Assembly: GCA_045402695.1 (NCBI GenBank)
Contig: JAWPNA010000289.1
Span: 1-6,613, forward strand
Length of the DNA stretch: 6,613 bases
Direction of reading: 5' to 3'
Source: JAWPNA01 sp045402695
GTDB lineage: Bacteria; Acidobacteriota; Polarisedimenticolia; JACPZX01; DASXTC01
Part shown: positions 1 to 5,780 of the stretch, one piece after another
Layout: each line of letters opens with the position of its first letter
Numbering within the stretch: position 1 is the first letter of the stretch
The notes under the pieces: model-generated
Databases searched by the model: none
The model's input: only the letters and a program-made list of their open reading frames with translations
What the model was told of the DNA's origin: nothing
Made by a program: the position numbers and the translations under genes

Positions 1-2
1 CC

Positions 3-77
3 GGGCGGGAGGGGCTGAAGCTGGGCGACCACATCCTCTTTGATGCGCGGTCCCCCCATCCCCCGGGCAATCCCTAG
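3..77 (+). CDS. C-terminal tail of an unidentified protein (5' cut by window edge)
   Basis: Reading from base 3 there is an open frame of 24 codons ending in TAG at 75-77. Its end contains GLKLGDHILFD followed by a Pro-rich tail. The DH plus hydrophobic run resembles both the C-terminus of RadC-type proteins and the GDHhh strand of signal peptidase-like proteins, but 24 residues cannot decide. The stop codon lies inside the CTAG that borders the mobile element. A single CTAG left after removing the element would still give the same TAG, so the insertion did not change this reading frame. The frame could also be open by chance in GC-rich DNA. Confidence 0.35.
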   Translation, partial: GREGLKLGDHILFDARSPHPPGNP

Positions 78-107
78 GAGTGTGTCCGAGTAATGGCTTG
101 GGCCGCG
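74..107 (+). repeat. Left terminal inverted repeat with CTAG
   Basis: Pairs with the reverse complement of 317-350. The first 25 positions (CTAG plus 21 bases) match exactly. Over all 34 positions only two mismatch (99 against 325, and 103 against 321). CTAG is itself a palindrome, so it belongs to the target duplication rather than to the element. Confidence 0.9.
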
Positions 108-346
108 CGCACGGGGCTTGCGAGCCGCAGTCAAGAAGCGAGGAGGACGGCGACCCGGGAGGTCGCCGACGACGAGCGACGCAGGATGTGGCCGCAACCC
201 CCGTGCGCCCGCAGGGTTGCGGCGGCGCGGGGCCGTCTGCATCGTCACCGCTCCTCGACGATGTCCCGCATCGACGTCGTCGCGGTTCCTCGCATCCGGC
301 CCCGCGGCGCTCGCAACGCGACCCGAGCCATTACTCGGACACACTC
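78..346. mobile_element. MITE-like non-autonomous element, 269 bp, CTAG on both sides
   Basis: The ends are inverted copies of each other: GAGTGTGTCCGAGTAATGG at the left, and its reverse complement at the right finishing at 346. CTAG borders both ends (74-77 and 347-350), as expected for a 4-bp target duplication; by eye these are the only CTAG sites in the window. The interior holds no credible gene. The open frames across it are Arg/Pro/Ala-rich, composition-driven and overlap in several frames. More inverted blocks lie in order inside: 118-125 with 309-316, 138-144 with 287-293, and 168-174 with 275-281. The whole element could therefore fold back into one long imperfect hairpin with a strong stem near the centre (191-200 with 214-223). 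Size, terminal repeats, target duplication and lack of a transposase fit a MITE. The parent family is not identified; the IS5 group prefers YTAR targets, which CTAG satisfies, but other families also use CTAG. Confidence 0.82.
191..223. repeat. Perfect 10-bp stem hairpin near the centre of the MITE
   Basis: GCCGCAACCC at 191-200 is the exact reverse complement of GGGTTGCGGC at 214-223, with a 13-base loop. The centre of this hairpin (about 207) lies close to the centre of the element (212), so it may form the tip of the fold. A second local hairpin, GGCGACC-cggga-GGTCGCC at 149-167, sits in the left arm and has no counterpart in the right arm. There is no U-tract after either stem, so neither looks like an intrinsic terminator. 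Confidence 0.75.
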
Positions 347-350
347 CTAG
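317..350 (-). repeat. Right terminal inverted repeat with CTAG
   Basis: Reverse complement of the left repeat, 32 of 34 positions identical. It ends in CTAG at 347-350, 34 bases before the preferred start of the nucleotidyltransferase gene. The element therefore sits directly in that gene's upstream region. Confidence 0.9.
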
Positions 351-384
351 CGCCGAGGGGCGCCGGCGCGATGGCTCCCGCGCC

Positions 385-1458
385 ATGACCACGCTTCCGT
401 CCTCGGGGGTGGCCGCCGATTCACTCCTGGGCCTGCTGCGGGAAGAAGCCTCCTTGCCGCGGCGCGATCCTCGCGGCTTGGAGGATCTGGCGCGCGAGCT
501 GGTGAGGGAGGGGCTGGCGGGAGTCGGGCTCACACTGCTGAAGCGCACGGGGAGGATCGAAGGGATGTCGGCCGCGGCGCTCGCGCTGCTGGAAACCGAT
601 CTCAACTCGGCGCGAGCGAAGCAGGCCCTGCTGTTTCACCGGTTCGACGATCTGGCCGGATGCCTCTCGGCGGCGGGAGTCGAGTTCCTCGTGCACAAGG
701 GTGGGGCGCTGGCTCCGCTCCTGTACGATCGGCTCGAGGATCGCCCGATGGCCGACATCGACATCATCTTCAGGCCGTCCGCCTGGGAGCGGGTGAGGGA
801 CGCGCTGGTGAATGCCGGGTACCGGTTCCCGCCCGGCTCGCGGCAGGCCTTCTGGCTGGAGAACTATTTCAACCTCTCCGTCATGTCTCCTCAGGATCCG
901 CCCAGCCACTTCGATCTGCACTGGAGCCTCACGCAGGAAGGGCGGTACCACGTGCAGACCGAGCCGCTTTTTTGCCGGGCGATCCCGTTCGAACTGGGCC
1001 CGACCCGCCTGCTGAGGCTGTCCAACGAGGACCTCCTCTTGAGTCTGTTCCTTCATCTGGCCTATCACTATTTCGAGGCGCGGCTCATCTGGCTCTATGA
1101 CATGAAGCTGATTCTCGATCGCTGGCCGATCGACTGGGACATTCTCCTGTCGCGCGCTTCGGAATGGGGGTTGATGGCGGTGGTGGGGTTCAACCTGACC
1201 TTCCTCGAGAAGACCTTTCCCGGCCTCGTCCCGATGGAAGCACGCTCCCGGGGGCGGCCGGGGCGTCTGCGCCTGTTGATGGCCAGGCCGTTCCTGTCGC
1301 CTTCCGCGCGCCACCTGTTCCGGGGAGAGGAGATGCGCCTCAACCAGCTCGTGCTGGGACTGCTCGCGATCGATCGACCCTCCGACGCGGCTCGCTTCGC
1401 GGCCGACAAGACGATCCGGACCATCCGCTGGATGGGCCGGCGCCCACGCCGCAGGTAG
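385..1458 (+). CDS. Nucleotidyltransferase family protein (PF14907-like)
   Basis: 357 residues from ATG 385. The protein has the signature of the uncharacterised NTP_transf_5 family: HKGGA at residues 104-108, then RPMADIDIIF, where D124 and D126 would be the metal-binding DxD of the nucleotidyltransferase fold. Downstream, IWLYDMKLIL around 235-244 matches the helix with W and D that recurs in this family. The substrate is unknown. Such genes are often seen beside exopolysaccharide loci, which fits the OPX/Wzc pair that follows. The frame stays open upstream to GTG 118, but that extension lies in the MITE and is Arg-rich and low in information, so I place the start at ATG 385. ATG 385 has no well-placed Shine-Dalgarno; GAGGGG at 355-360 is better spaced for ATG 371, which opens a 5-codon frame ending in an ATGA overlap at 385. 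No signal peptide or clear membrane segment is seen. The family call is firm, the start less so. Confidence 0.85.
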   Translation: MTTLPSSGVAADSLLGLLREEASLPRRDPRGLEDLARELVREGLAGVGLTLLKRTGRIEGMSAAALALLETDLNSARAKQALLFHRFDDLAGCLSAAGVEFLVHKGGALAPLLYDRLEDRPMADIDIIFRPSAWERVRDALVNAGYRFPPGSRQAFWLENYFNLSVMSPQDPPSHFDLHWSLTQEGRYHVQTEPLFCRAIPFELGPTRLLRLSNEDLLLSLFLHLAYHYFEARLIWLYDMKLILDRWPIDWDILLSRASEWGLMAVVGFNLTFLEKTFPGLVPMEARSRGRPGRLRLLMARPFLSPSARHLFRGEEMRLNQLVLGLLAIDRPSDAARFAADKTIRTIRWMGRRPRRR

Positions 1459-1492
1459 CGGCACGGCCTCCGTTTCCGCGCCAGGAGTTGGG

Positions 1493-1521
1493 TTGACTTG
1501 GCCTCGACAGGGCACTACGCT
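1493..1521 (+). promoter_or_regulatory. Sigma70-type promoter for the export operon
   Basis: TTGACT (1493-1498, 5 of 6 to TTGACA) is followed after exactly 17 bases by TACGCT (1516-1521), which keeps the key T, A and final T of the -10 box. Transcription would begin near 1528, giving a leader of about 28 bases that contains GGGGGG at 1542-1547 ahead of GTG 1556. It lies just past the stop of the nucleotidyltransferase gene. The export genes can therefore be transcribed on their own, whatever the MITE upstream does. Inferred from sequence only. Confidence 0.7.
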
Positions 1522-1555
1522 TTGGCACCTCAACAGCTTACGGGGGGCAACCGGC

Positions 1556-2533
1556 GTGCCGTCGTACGTCACCATCATTCACCACGCCCGCGCGAGGGTG
1601 ATGGCGTGCCTCTCCTGCGCCCTGCTGTGCGCGGCCATCCCTGCGGCGGTGCAGGGCGGCGTGCTCAAAGGGGTGGCGCTCCAGCCGGAGGGACGGCTGC
1701 TGCGGATCGACCTGACGGCGGCGGCACCGATCGTCAATTACACGCTCAGCCGGCAGGGCCCCCCCGAGAAGCGGGACCTGGTGGTGCGGCTGCCCGGGTT
1801 CACGAGCGAGGTCTCCTCCTCCATCCAGACCGGCGACTACATCCTCCCCATCGACGTGCTGCAGGAGGAGGACAACGGCGCGACGGTCCTGAAGATCGTG
1901 CTCGGCAACGTGGGAGACAGCCTTGTCAAGGTGGCGCAGTCGGCGGAGTCCTTGAGCATCGTCATCATCCCGCCGGAGAAGCGCTCCGATGCGGCCAACG
2001 CCTACCTGATCGGCCCCAACGACGTGCTGCAGGTTGACGTGTACGGACACGAGGACCTCAACAAGACGCTGAAGGTGTCGCCGCGCGGTCTGATCAGTTT
2101 CCCGCTCATCGGCAACGTGAGGGCCGAAGGACGCACGGTGGATGACGTGGCCACGGAGATCACCGAGCGGCTCGGCAAGGACTTCATCCAGGATCCCCAC
2201 GTGACGGTCTCCGTGTGGGAGTATCTCAGCCAGTGGGTCAACGTGATCGGTGAGGTGGCGCGGCCCGGTCGCTACTACCTGACCGGCGTCACCACGATCG
2301 TGGACGCCCTCTCGATGGCAGGCGGGCTGGCGCCGGGCGTGGGCGGGGAGATCCTCGTGACCAGGCGCCCGGAGGAGGTGGACCCCTCCTCGGCGGGCGA
2401 GGTCTTCCACGTGGAGATCAAGACGCTGTTCTCCAGCGAGCCGGGAGGCCTCAACATGAAGCTGCGCCCGGGTGACATCGTGAACGTCCTTTCAGCGACG
2501 GCGCCGGCCGCGCCCGGCCATACCCAATCATGA
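1556..2533 (+). CDS. Polysaccharide export outer-membrane (OPX/Wza-type) protein with N-terminal AMIN-like domain
   Basis: 325 residues from GTG 1556. The n-region carries HHARAR (9-14), followed by a hydrophobic stretch (15-31) ending in PAAVQGG, a likely Sec signal peptide. No convincing lipobox is seen, unlike E. coli Wza. Residues about 36-136 form a beta-rich domain (VLKGVALQPEG, RLLRIDLT, KRDLVVRLPGF) resembling AMIN, a domain known from PilQ and AmiC that binds envelope polymers. A Poly_export domain begins at Y150 (YLIGPNDVLQVDVYG), with the FPLIGNVRAEGRT segment. One SLBB domain starts near 228 (VNVIGEVARPGRYYL). The protein stops soon after and has no evident C-terminal amphipathic helix, so it may need a separate outer-membrane barrel, as short OPX proteins in Myxococcus do. 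Role: periplasmic/outer-membrane conduit for polysaccharide, working with the downstream kinase. The frame extends to TTG 1493, but that TTG is the promoter -35 box. ATG 1601 would remove the positive n-region. Confidence 0.9.
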   Translation: MPSYVTIIHHARARVMACLSCALLCAAIPAAVQGGVLKGVALQPEGRLLRIDLTAAAPIVNYTLSRQGPPEKRDLVVRLPGFTSEVSSSIQTGDYILPIDVLQEEDNGATVLKIVLGNVGDSLVKVAQSAESLSIVIIPPEKRSDAANAYLIGPNDVLQVDVYGHEDLNKTLKVSPRGLISFPLIGNVRAEGRTVDDVATEITERLGKDFIQDPHVTVSVWEYLSQWVNVIGEVARPGRYYLTGVTTIVDALSMAGGLAPGVGGEILVTRRPEEVDPSSAGEVFHVEIKTLFSSEPGGLNMKLRPGDIVNVLSATAPAAPGHTQS

Positions 2534-2580
2534 AGCCGCGAGACGGAGGCGCCCCCATGCCCGGGGTCGACCCAACATGA
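2530..2580 (+). CDS. Possible 16-codon coupling ORF between the OPX and kinase genes
   Basis: The frame reads MKPRDGGAPMPGVDPT. Its ATG (2530) overlaps the OPX stop as ATGA, and its TGA (2578-2580) overlaps the kinase start as ATGA. An inner ATG at 2557 has GGAGG at 2545-2549, seven bases ahead. That is the best Shine-Dalgarno in the gap, yet it is too far (27 bases) from the kinase ATG at 2577 to serve it directly. The arrangement would let ribosomes pass from one gene to the next by re-initiation. It could be chance: the peptide has no recognisable family and the frame is short. Confidence 0.35.
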   Translation: MKPRDGGAPMPGVDPT

Positions 2581-4676
2581 GCCCCGAGCCGCAGGACTCC
2601 GAGCGACAGGCCCACCTGAGAGACTACTGGCGCACCGCCTGGGGCGGCCGGTGGACGATCGCCGTCATCTTCGTGGTCGTCGTGACCATCGGCCTCATCG
2701 CGACGTTCGTGCAGACGCCCATCTACCGGGCCGGCGCCACGGTGGAGATCAGCCCCCGGGCGCAGCGTATCGTCAAGGTGGATGATGTCTCTCAGATCGG
2801 AACCACGGGGTACGGCTGGTCGGCCGAGGACCGGTACTTCAAGACCCAGCTCGAGGTGCTGAAGAGCCGCGACGTGGCGGAGCGTGCCTTCGGCCGGCTG
2901 GGCCTGAAGGACCACCCGCAGTTTGCAGCGTCCGGGGACCCGGTGGCCGCCTTCATGGGCCGCATCGAGGTGGAGCCCACGTCGGACACCACCATCGTGA
3001 CGGTCGGCATGGAAGGGCCCGACCCCAACGAGGTCACCGCCTGGGTCAATGTGCTGGTTGAAAGCTACGTGACCCGCAACATCGAGCAGGCCAGCCGGGC
3101 GACGATGGACGCCATCGACGCGTTGGGCAAACAGATGCAGCCTCTGCGAGAAAAGCTGCAACATGGCGAGCAGGAGAAGTTCCGGTACGCGCGCGAGCAA
3201 AAGCTCTACGTCCCCGAGTCCCAGAAGGCCGCCTACAACGAGCGGCTCGCGTCGCTGAACAAGGACTACACCGAGACGAAGCTCAAGCGGTTCGAGCTGG
3301 AGGCGGTCTTCCGGAAAATCGAGGAGATCGAGAAAGCCCACGGCGACTACTTCGTGATCCCGCAGGTGGCCAAGGATGAGGCCCTGCGAGCCCTCAATGC
3401 GGAGCGCGGGGAGCTGGAGGCCGAACAGAAAAAACTGCTGATCACTTACAAGCAGGGCCACTTCAAGGTGAAGGAGAACGAGGCTGCCCTGTCGAAGCTG
3501 AACCAGAGGATCCAGTCGGAGACCAGCCGGATCATCAACGCCATCCGCACGGAGTACACGCTGGCCCAGGCGCGCGAGGGAGATCTGGCGGCCGAGACCC
3601 AGATCACCAAGGAAGAAGCCCTCGACGTTTCGGAGAAATCCTCGGCCTACAACCTGCTCGCGACCGAATCGGAGGAGGCCAAGCGGATCTACGACCTGGT
3701 GGCGCAGCGCGTCAAGGAAGTGGACCTGAACTTCAGCGTGATGCGCAACAACGTCCAGGTCCTCGACCGCGCCATCGTGCCGGCGCACCCGGTGCGTCCC
3801 CGGAAGGTGATCAACCTGGCGGTTTCGATGCTCATGGGGCTGGGCCTGGGCATCGGGCTGATCTTCTTCCTCGAGTATCTGGACAACACCGTCCGCGGCG
3901 CCGACCAGCTCGAGCGCGAGTTCGGCCTCAGCACGTTGGCCGTGATCCCGCGCCGCCGCCCGGAGGCGGTGGGGACGGTGGGGGAGGCGTTCAGCTCGCT
4001 GAGGACCGGCGTGCAGTTCTCGAGCATGAACCGGGCGCGGCGTGTCCTGCTCGTCACCAGTGCCGCCGCGCAGGACGGCAAGACATTCGCCGCGGTCAAC
4101 CTGGCGAGGACGATGGCGCGCGCCGGTGAGAAGGTCTGCCTGGTGGAGGGGGATCTCCGGCGCCCCGGCGTGCACTCGGAGCTGGGTCTCTCCTCCTCGC
4201 CCGGCCTCACCGATTACCTCACGGGGGAGGGGGGCGCTGCCTCCCTGAGGAGCTCCCTGCGGGGGGGCGGCCCGTCCGAGCCGTACGTCATCGCTTCGGG
4301 TCCTCTGCCTCCCAGCCCCGCCGAGATGTTCGCCTCGGAACGGTTCACCGCTCTCGTCAAGGAGCTGAAGGGAAGCCACGACTGGGTCATCATCGACTCG
4401 CCGCCGGCCGCGGGGCTCACGGACGCCGTCCTGCTGGCGGCGCAGTCGGACATGGTGGTGTTCGTGGTCAGGCAGGCGAGAACCGGCCGGGATGTTCTGC
4501 GGCGGGCGCTCGACGCGGTACGCACGGCCAACCCGAACATCATCGGCGCCGTGCTCAACGACGTAGACCTGAACCGCTCCGAGAACCGGGAGCTGTACTA
4601 CCCGGCCTACAATCCCAAGGCCGCCCGGAGCGCGGCCGGAGCCGAGACGCGGACGCGGCGCCCCGCCGCGCTGTAG
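2577..4676 (+). CDS. Polysaccharide co-polymerase with C-terminal BY-kinase domain (Wzc-type)
   Basis: 699 residues, the usual size for a fused Wzc. A Wzz domain starts near residue 13, with first membrane segment about 26-45. A long periplasmic part, charged and helical (about 165-390), is probably coiled coil. A Pro-rich stretch (VPAHPVRPRK) leads into the second membrane segment, about 411-435. The cytoplasmic ATPase/kinase follows: Walker A AAAQDGKT with K502 and T503; Walker A' LVEGDLRRP (E524, D526, R528); Walker B VIIDSPP with D607. The C-terminus has a small tyrosine cluster, YYPAY (Y674, Y675, Y678), the likely autophosphorylation site, then a basic tail. Role: controls chain length and export of the polysaccharide at the inner membrane, docking to the OPX protein. 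Odd points: the usual first Asp of Walker A' is Glu, and the ExxRxxR oligomerisation motif reads EAFSSLR (E470, S473, R476). No in-frame start exists upstream back to the OPX stop, so ATG 2577 is secure. Confidence 0.93.
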   Translation: MSPEPQDSERQAHLRDYWRTAWGGRWTIAVIFVVVVTIGLIATFVQTPIYRAGATVEISPRAQRIVKVDDVSQIGTTGYGWSAEDRYFKTQLEVLKSRDVAERAFGRLGLKDHPQFAASGDPVAAFMGRIEVEPTSDTTIVTVGMEGPDPNEVTAWVNVLVESYVTRNIEQASRATMDAIDALGKQMQPLREKLQHGEQEKFRYAREQKLYVPESQKAAYNERLASLNKDYTETKLKRFELEAVFRKIEEIEKAHGDYFVIPQVAKDEALRALNAERGELEAEQKKLLITYKQGHFKVKENEAALSKLNQRIQSETSRIINAIRTEYTLAQAREGDLAAETQITKEEALDVSEKSSAYNLLATESEEAKRIYDLVAQRVKEVDLNFSVMRNNVQVLDRAIVPAHPVRPRKVINLAVSMLMGLGLGIGLIFFLEYLDNTVRGADQLEREFGLSTLAVIPRRRPEAVGTVGEAFSSLRTGVQFSSMNRARRVLLVTSAAAQDGKTFAAVNLARTMARAGEKVCLVEGDLRRPGVHSELGLSSSPGLTDYLTGEGGAASLRSSLRGGGPSEPYVIASGPLPPSPAEMFASERFTALVKELKGSHDWVIIDSPPAAGLTDAVLLAAQSDMVVFVVRQARTGRDVLRRALDAVRTANPNIIGAVLNDVDLNRSENRELYYPAYNPKAARSAAGAETRTRRPAAL

Positions 4677-5078
4677 ATGACTCCCGCCAGCCTCGCCTTG
4701 CTCGCTTTGCTCGCCGGCGCGCAGTCTTCCCCCTGGATCGGCGCCTGGACCTTCGACCTGTGCCACGAGGACCGCAAGCCCGATCACGACAAGGACACCT
4801 TCTGCCGGGAGGGGCACGACACCATCCAGGTAGCGCCGCAGGGGGGCGGAGGCTACGACATCACGCTGTGCCCATCAGATCCCTGGGGCGAGAAGGACGT
4901 GACGATCGATGCCACCGGCAGGAAGCTGAGCTTCCGCACGCGCGACGGCATGGAGGCGCGCCTCACGGTGGGCGAGGACCTGGCGCACTACAAGGGGCTG
5001 TTCCGGACCAGCGACGGCCATTCGGGGAGGATCTGGGGCAGGCGGGTGGAGAACTGCGCCACCCGCTCGATGCGGTGA
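4677..5078 (+). CDS. Small exported four-cysteine protein of unknown function
   Basis: 133 residues. The ATG follows the kinase TAG with no gap (TAGATG) and no Shine-Dalgarno of its own, so translation is probably coupled. Residues 4-17 (ASLALLALLAGAQS) form a short hydrophobic leader without a positive n-region; cleavage near A15-S18 is plausible. The mature part starts with WIGAWTFDLC, which recalls the GxW opening of lipocalin-like barrels, and is otherwise strand-rich. Four cysteines (C29, C43, C65, C127) could form two disulfides in the periplasm. An Asp/His-rich loop (DRKPDHDKD, 32-40) might bind metal. I recognise no family. Its place in the operon suggests a role in polysaccharide export or envelope structure, but this is inference. 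Confidence 0.7.
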   Translation: MTPASLALLALLAGAQSSPWIGAWTFDLCHEDRKPDHDKDTFCREGHDTIQVAPQGGGGYDITLCPSDPWGEKDVTIDATGRKLSFRTRDGMEARLTVGEDLAHYKGLFRTSDGHSGRIWGRRVENCATRSMR

Positions 5079-5101
5079 CGGCCCGATCTCTCTCGGCTCG
5101 C
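5079..5101. other. Short convergent gap between the export operon and the minus-strand group
   Basis: Only 23 bases separate the two stop codons. CCGA-tctctc-TCGG (5084-5097) is a weak 4-bp stem, and a T-rich run (TTCTTTTT) follows only at about 5108-5115, inside the opposing gene. A rightward terminator here is possible but not well supported. Confidence 0.25.
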
Positions 5102-5548
5102 TCAGCTCTTCTTTTTCAGCTCGAGCAGGCGGACATCCTCGAGATCGATGGCCCGGCCGGCCGCCTTCTTCGCGGCGATCAGATCATCGAGCGACACCAC
5201 GAAGAACGATTGGCCCAGGTAGTCGAGCGTCAGACAATCCCGCCAGGCCTTCTGGAAGGTCAGCCCTGGTGTTTCCGTCCGGACATCGAGACGCACGCGG
5301 TCCTTGAAGACCGTGATCTCGTTCTTCAGCAGCTCCTCGACGGAGACGAGTGATGCCGTGCCGATGTTCGTCGCCAGGAGCGCGTCCAGCAGCCGGCGCG
5401 CATTCTCTGGCGAAGGGTCGATGAGGATGTCGAGATCGAAGGTCGCGCGCGGCACGCCGTGCAGCACCGCGGCGATGCCTCCGATGACGACGTAACGGAC
5501 GTCATGCCTTTGAAACGATGCGAATACGTCCCGTAGCCGGTTCAGCAT
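5102..5548 (-). CDS. MNT/AbiEii-like nucleotidyltransferase
   Basis: 148 residues. The minimal nucleotidyltransferase core is clear: YVVIGGIAAVLHG with G23-G24, then RATFDLDILID with D38 and D40, and a third carboxylate at D88 (RLDVRTE). The end, DDLIAAKKAAGRAIDLEDV, matches the K/R-D-x-x-D helix usual in this family (DUF6036/AbiEii-type stand-alone proteins). Such enzymes transfer a nucleotide to a protein or RNA, and many act in toxin-antitoxin or phage-defence pairs; the substrate here is unknown. Its start overlaps the 3' end of the upstream 66-residue gene by 47 bases, so the two are co-transcribed and probably translationally coupled. No HEPN partner is visible, which argues against a classic MNT/HEPN module. 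It is not closely related to the PF14907-type protein at 385-1458. Confidence 0.85.
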   Translation of the reverse strand: MLNRLRDVFASFQRHDVRYVVIGGIAAVLHGVPRATFDLDILIDPSPENARRLLDALLATNIGTASLVSVEELLKNEITVFKDRVRLDVRTETPGLTFQKAWRDCLTLDYLGQSFFVVSLDDLIAAKKAAGRAIDLEDVRLLELKKKS

Positions 5549-5702
5549 CCTTCTGGTCCACGATATCCGGGTTGATACCCAGGATCAGGTCGGTAAAGCA
5601 GCAGAGAAGGTCCATCCGTTCCTCGACGGTCAGCGACTGGAACCAGAGCGCCTTGGCCTCGGGCGTCTCCTCGGACCGGTCGTGCGAGATCCCCTGGGCC
5701 AT
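5502..5702 (-). CDS. 66-residue partner of the minimal nucleotidyltransferase
   Basis: ATG at 5702-5700, preceded by GGAGG (5717-5713) at 10 bases and by GGTGA closer in. The middle, WFQSLTVEERMDLLCCFTDLI, is predicted helical. The tail, PATGRIRIVSKA, is basic. From memory, small proteins with the pattern 'WF-SLs-EER-ell--fTdliL--NP--------A-p--GR-rvl' commonly precede DUF6036-like nucleotidyltransferases, but I cannot check this here. It contains two adjacent cysteines (C34, C35) and no DNA-binding motif that I can name. The 47-base overlap with the next gene, in a different frame, supports a real two-gene unit. It could be an antitoxin or an accessory subunit; neither is shown. Confidence 0.65.
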   Translation of the reverse strand: MAQGISHDRSEETPEAKALWFQSLTVEERMDLLCCFTDLILGINPDIVDQKDAEPATGRIRIVSKA

Positions 5703-5780
5703 ACTTCACCGTCCTCCGCCCGCGGCCGTCGTCACGTCGAGGAGTTTACCTCACCGCGCGAGCCAGGGGCGGCCTGCCCC
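5703..5780 (-). promoter_or_regulatory. Intergenic region with a weak -10-like box and a small hairpin
   Basis: On the minus strand TAAACT (5748-5743, 4 of 6 to TATAAT) lies 40 bases before the ATG at 5702, but no -35 box stands at 16-18 bases. A stem AGGGGC-ggcct-GCCCCT (5765-5781) sits directly after the decarboxylase stop and has no U-run behind it. The small genes may therefore either be read through from the decarboxylase gene or have their own weak promoter. Confidence 0.25.

Noticed and set aside
365..384. GGCGC/GCGCC stem just before ATG 385 as a regulatory hairpin
   Set aside because: A 5-bp GC stem is expected often in DNA of this composition, and nothing else supports it.
80..388. 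Open frames of 85 and 102 codons across the first 400 bases
   Set aside because: They overlap each other in different frames, run through the inverted-repeat element, are Arg/Pro/Ser-rich and have no recognisable motif. They reflect GC-rich composition.
421..1578. A 385-codon open frame on the minus strand
   Set aside because: It is antisense to the PF14907-like gene and is Arg/Gln/Pro/Glu-rich without motifs; a shadow of the real gene.
2451..4817. A 788-codon open frame on the minus strand
   Set aside because: It lies antisense to the clearly conserved OPX end, kinase and small-protein genes. Its product is His/Arg/Gly/Leu-rich with no domain, as expected from codon bias in high-GC genes.
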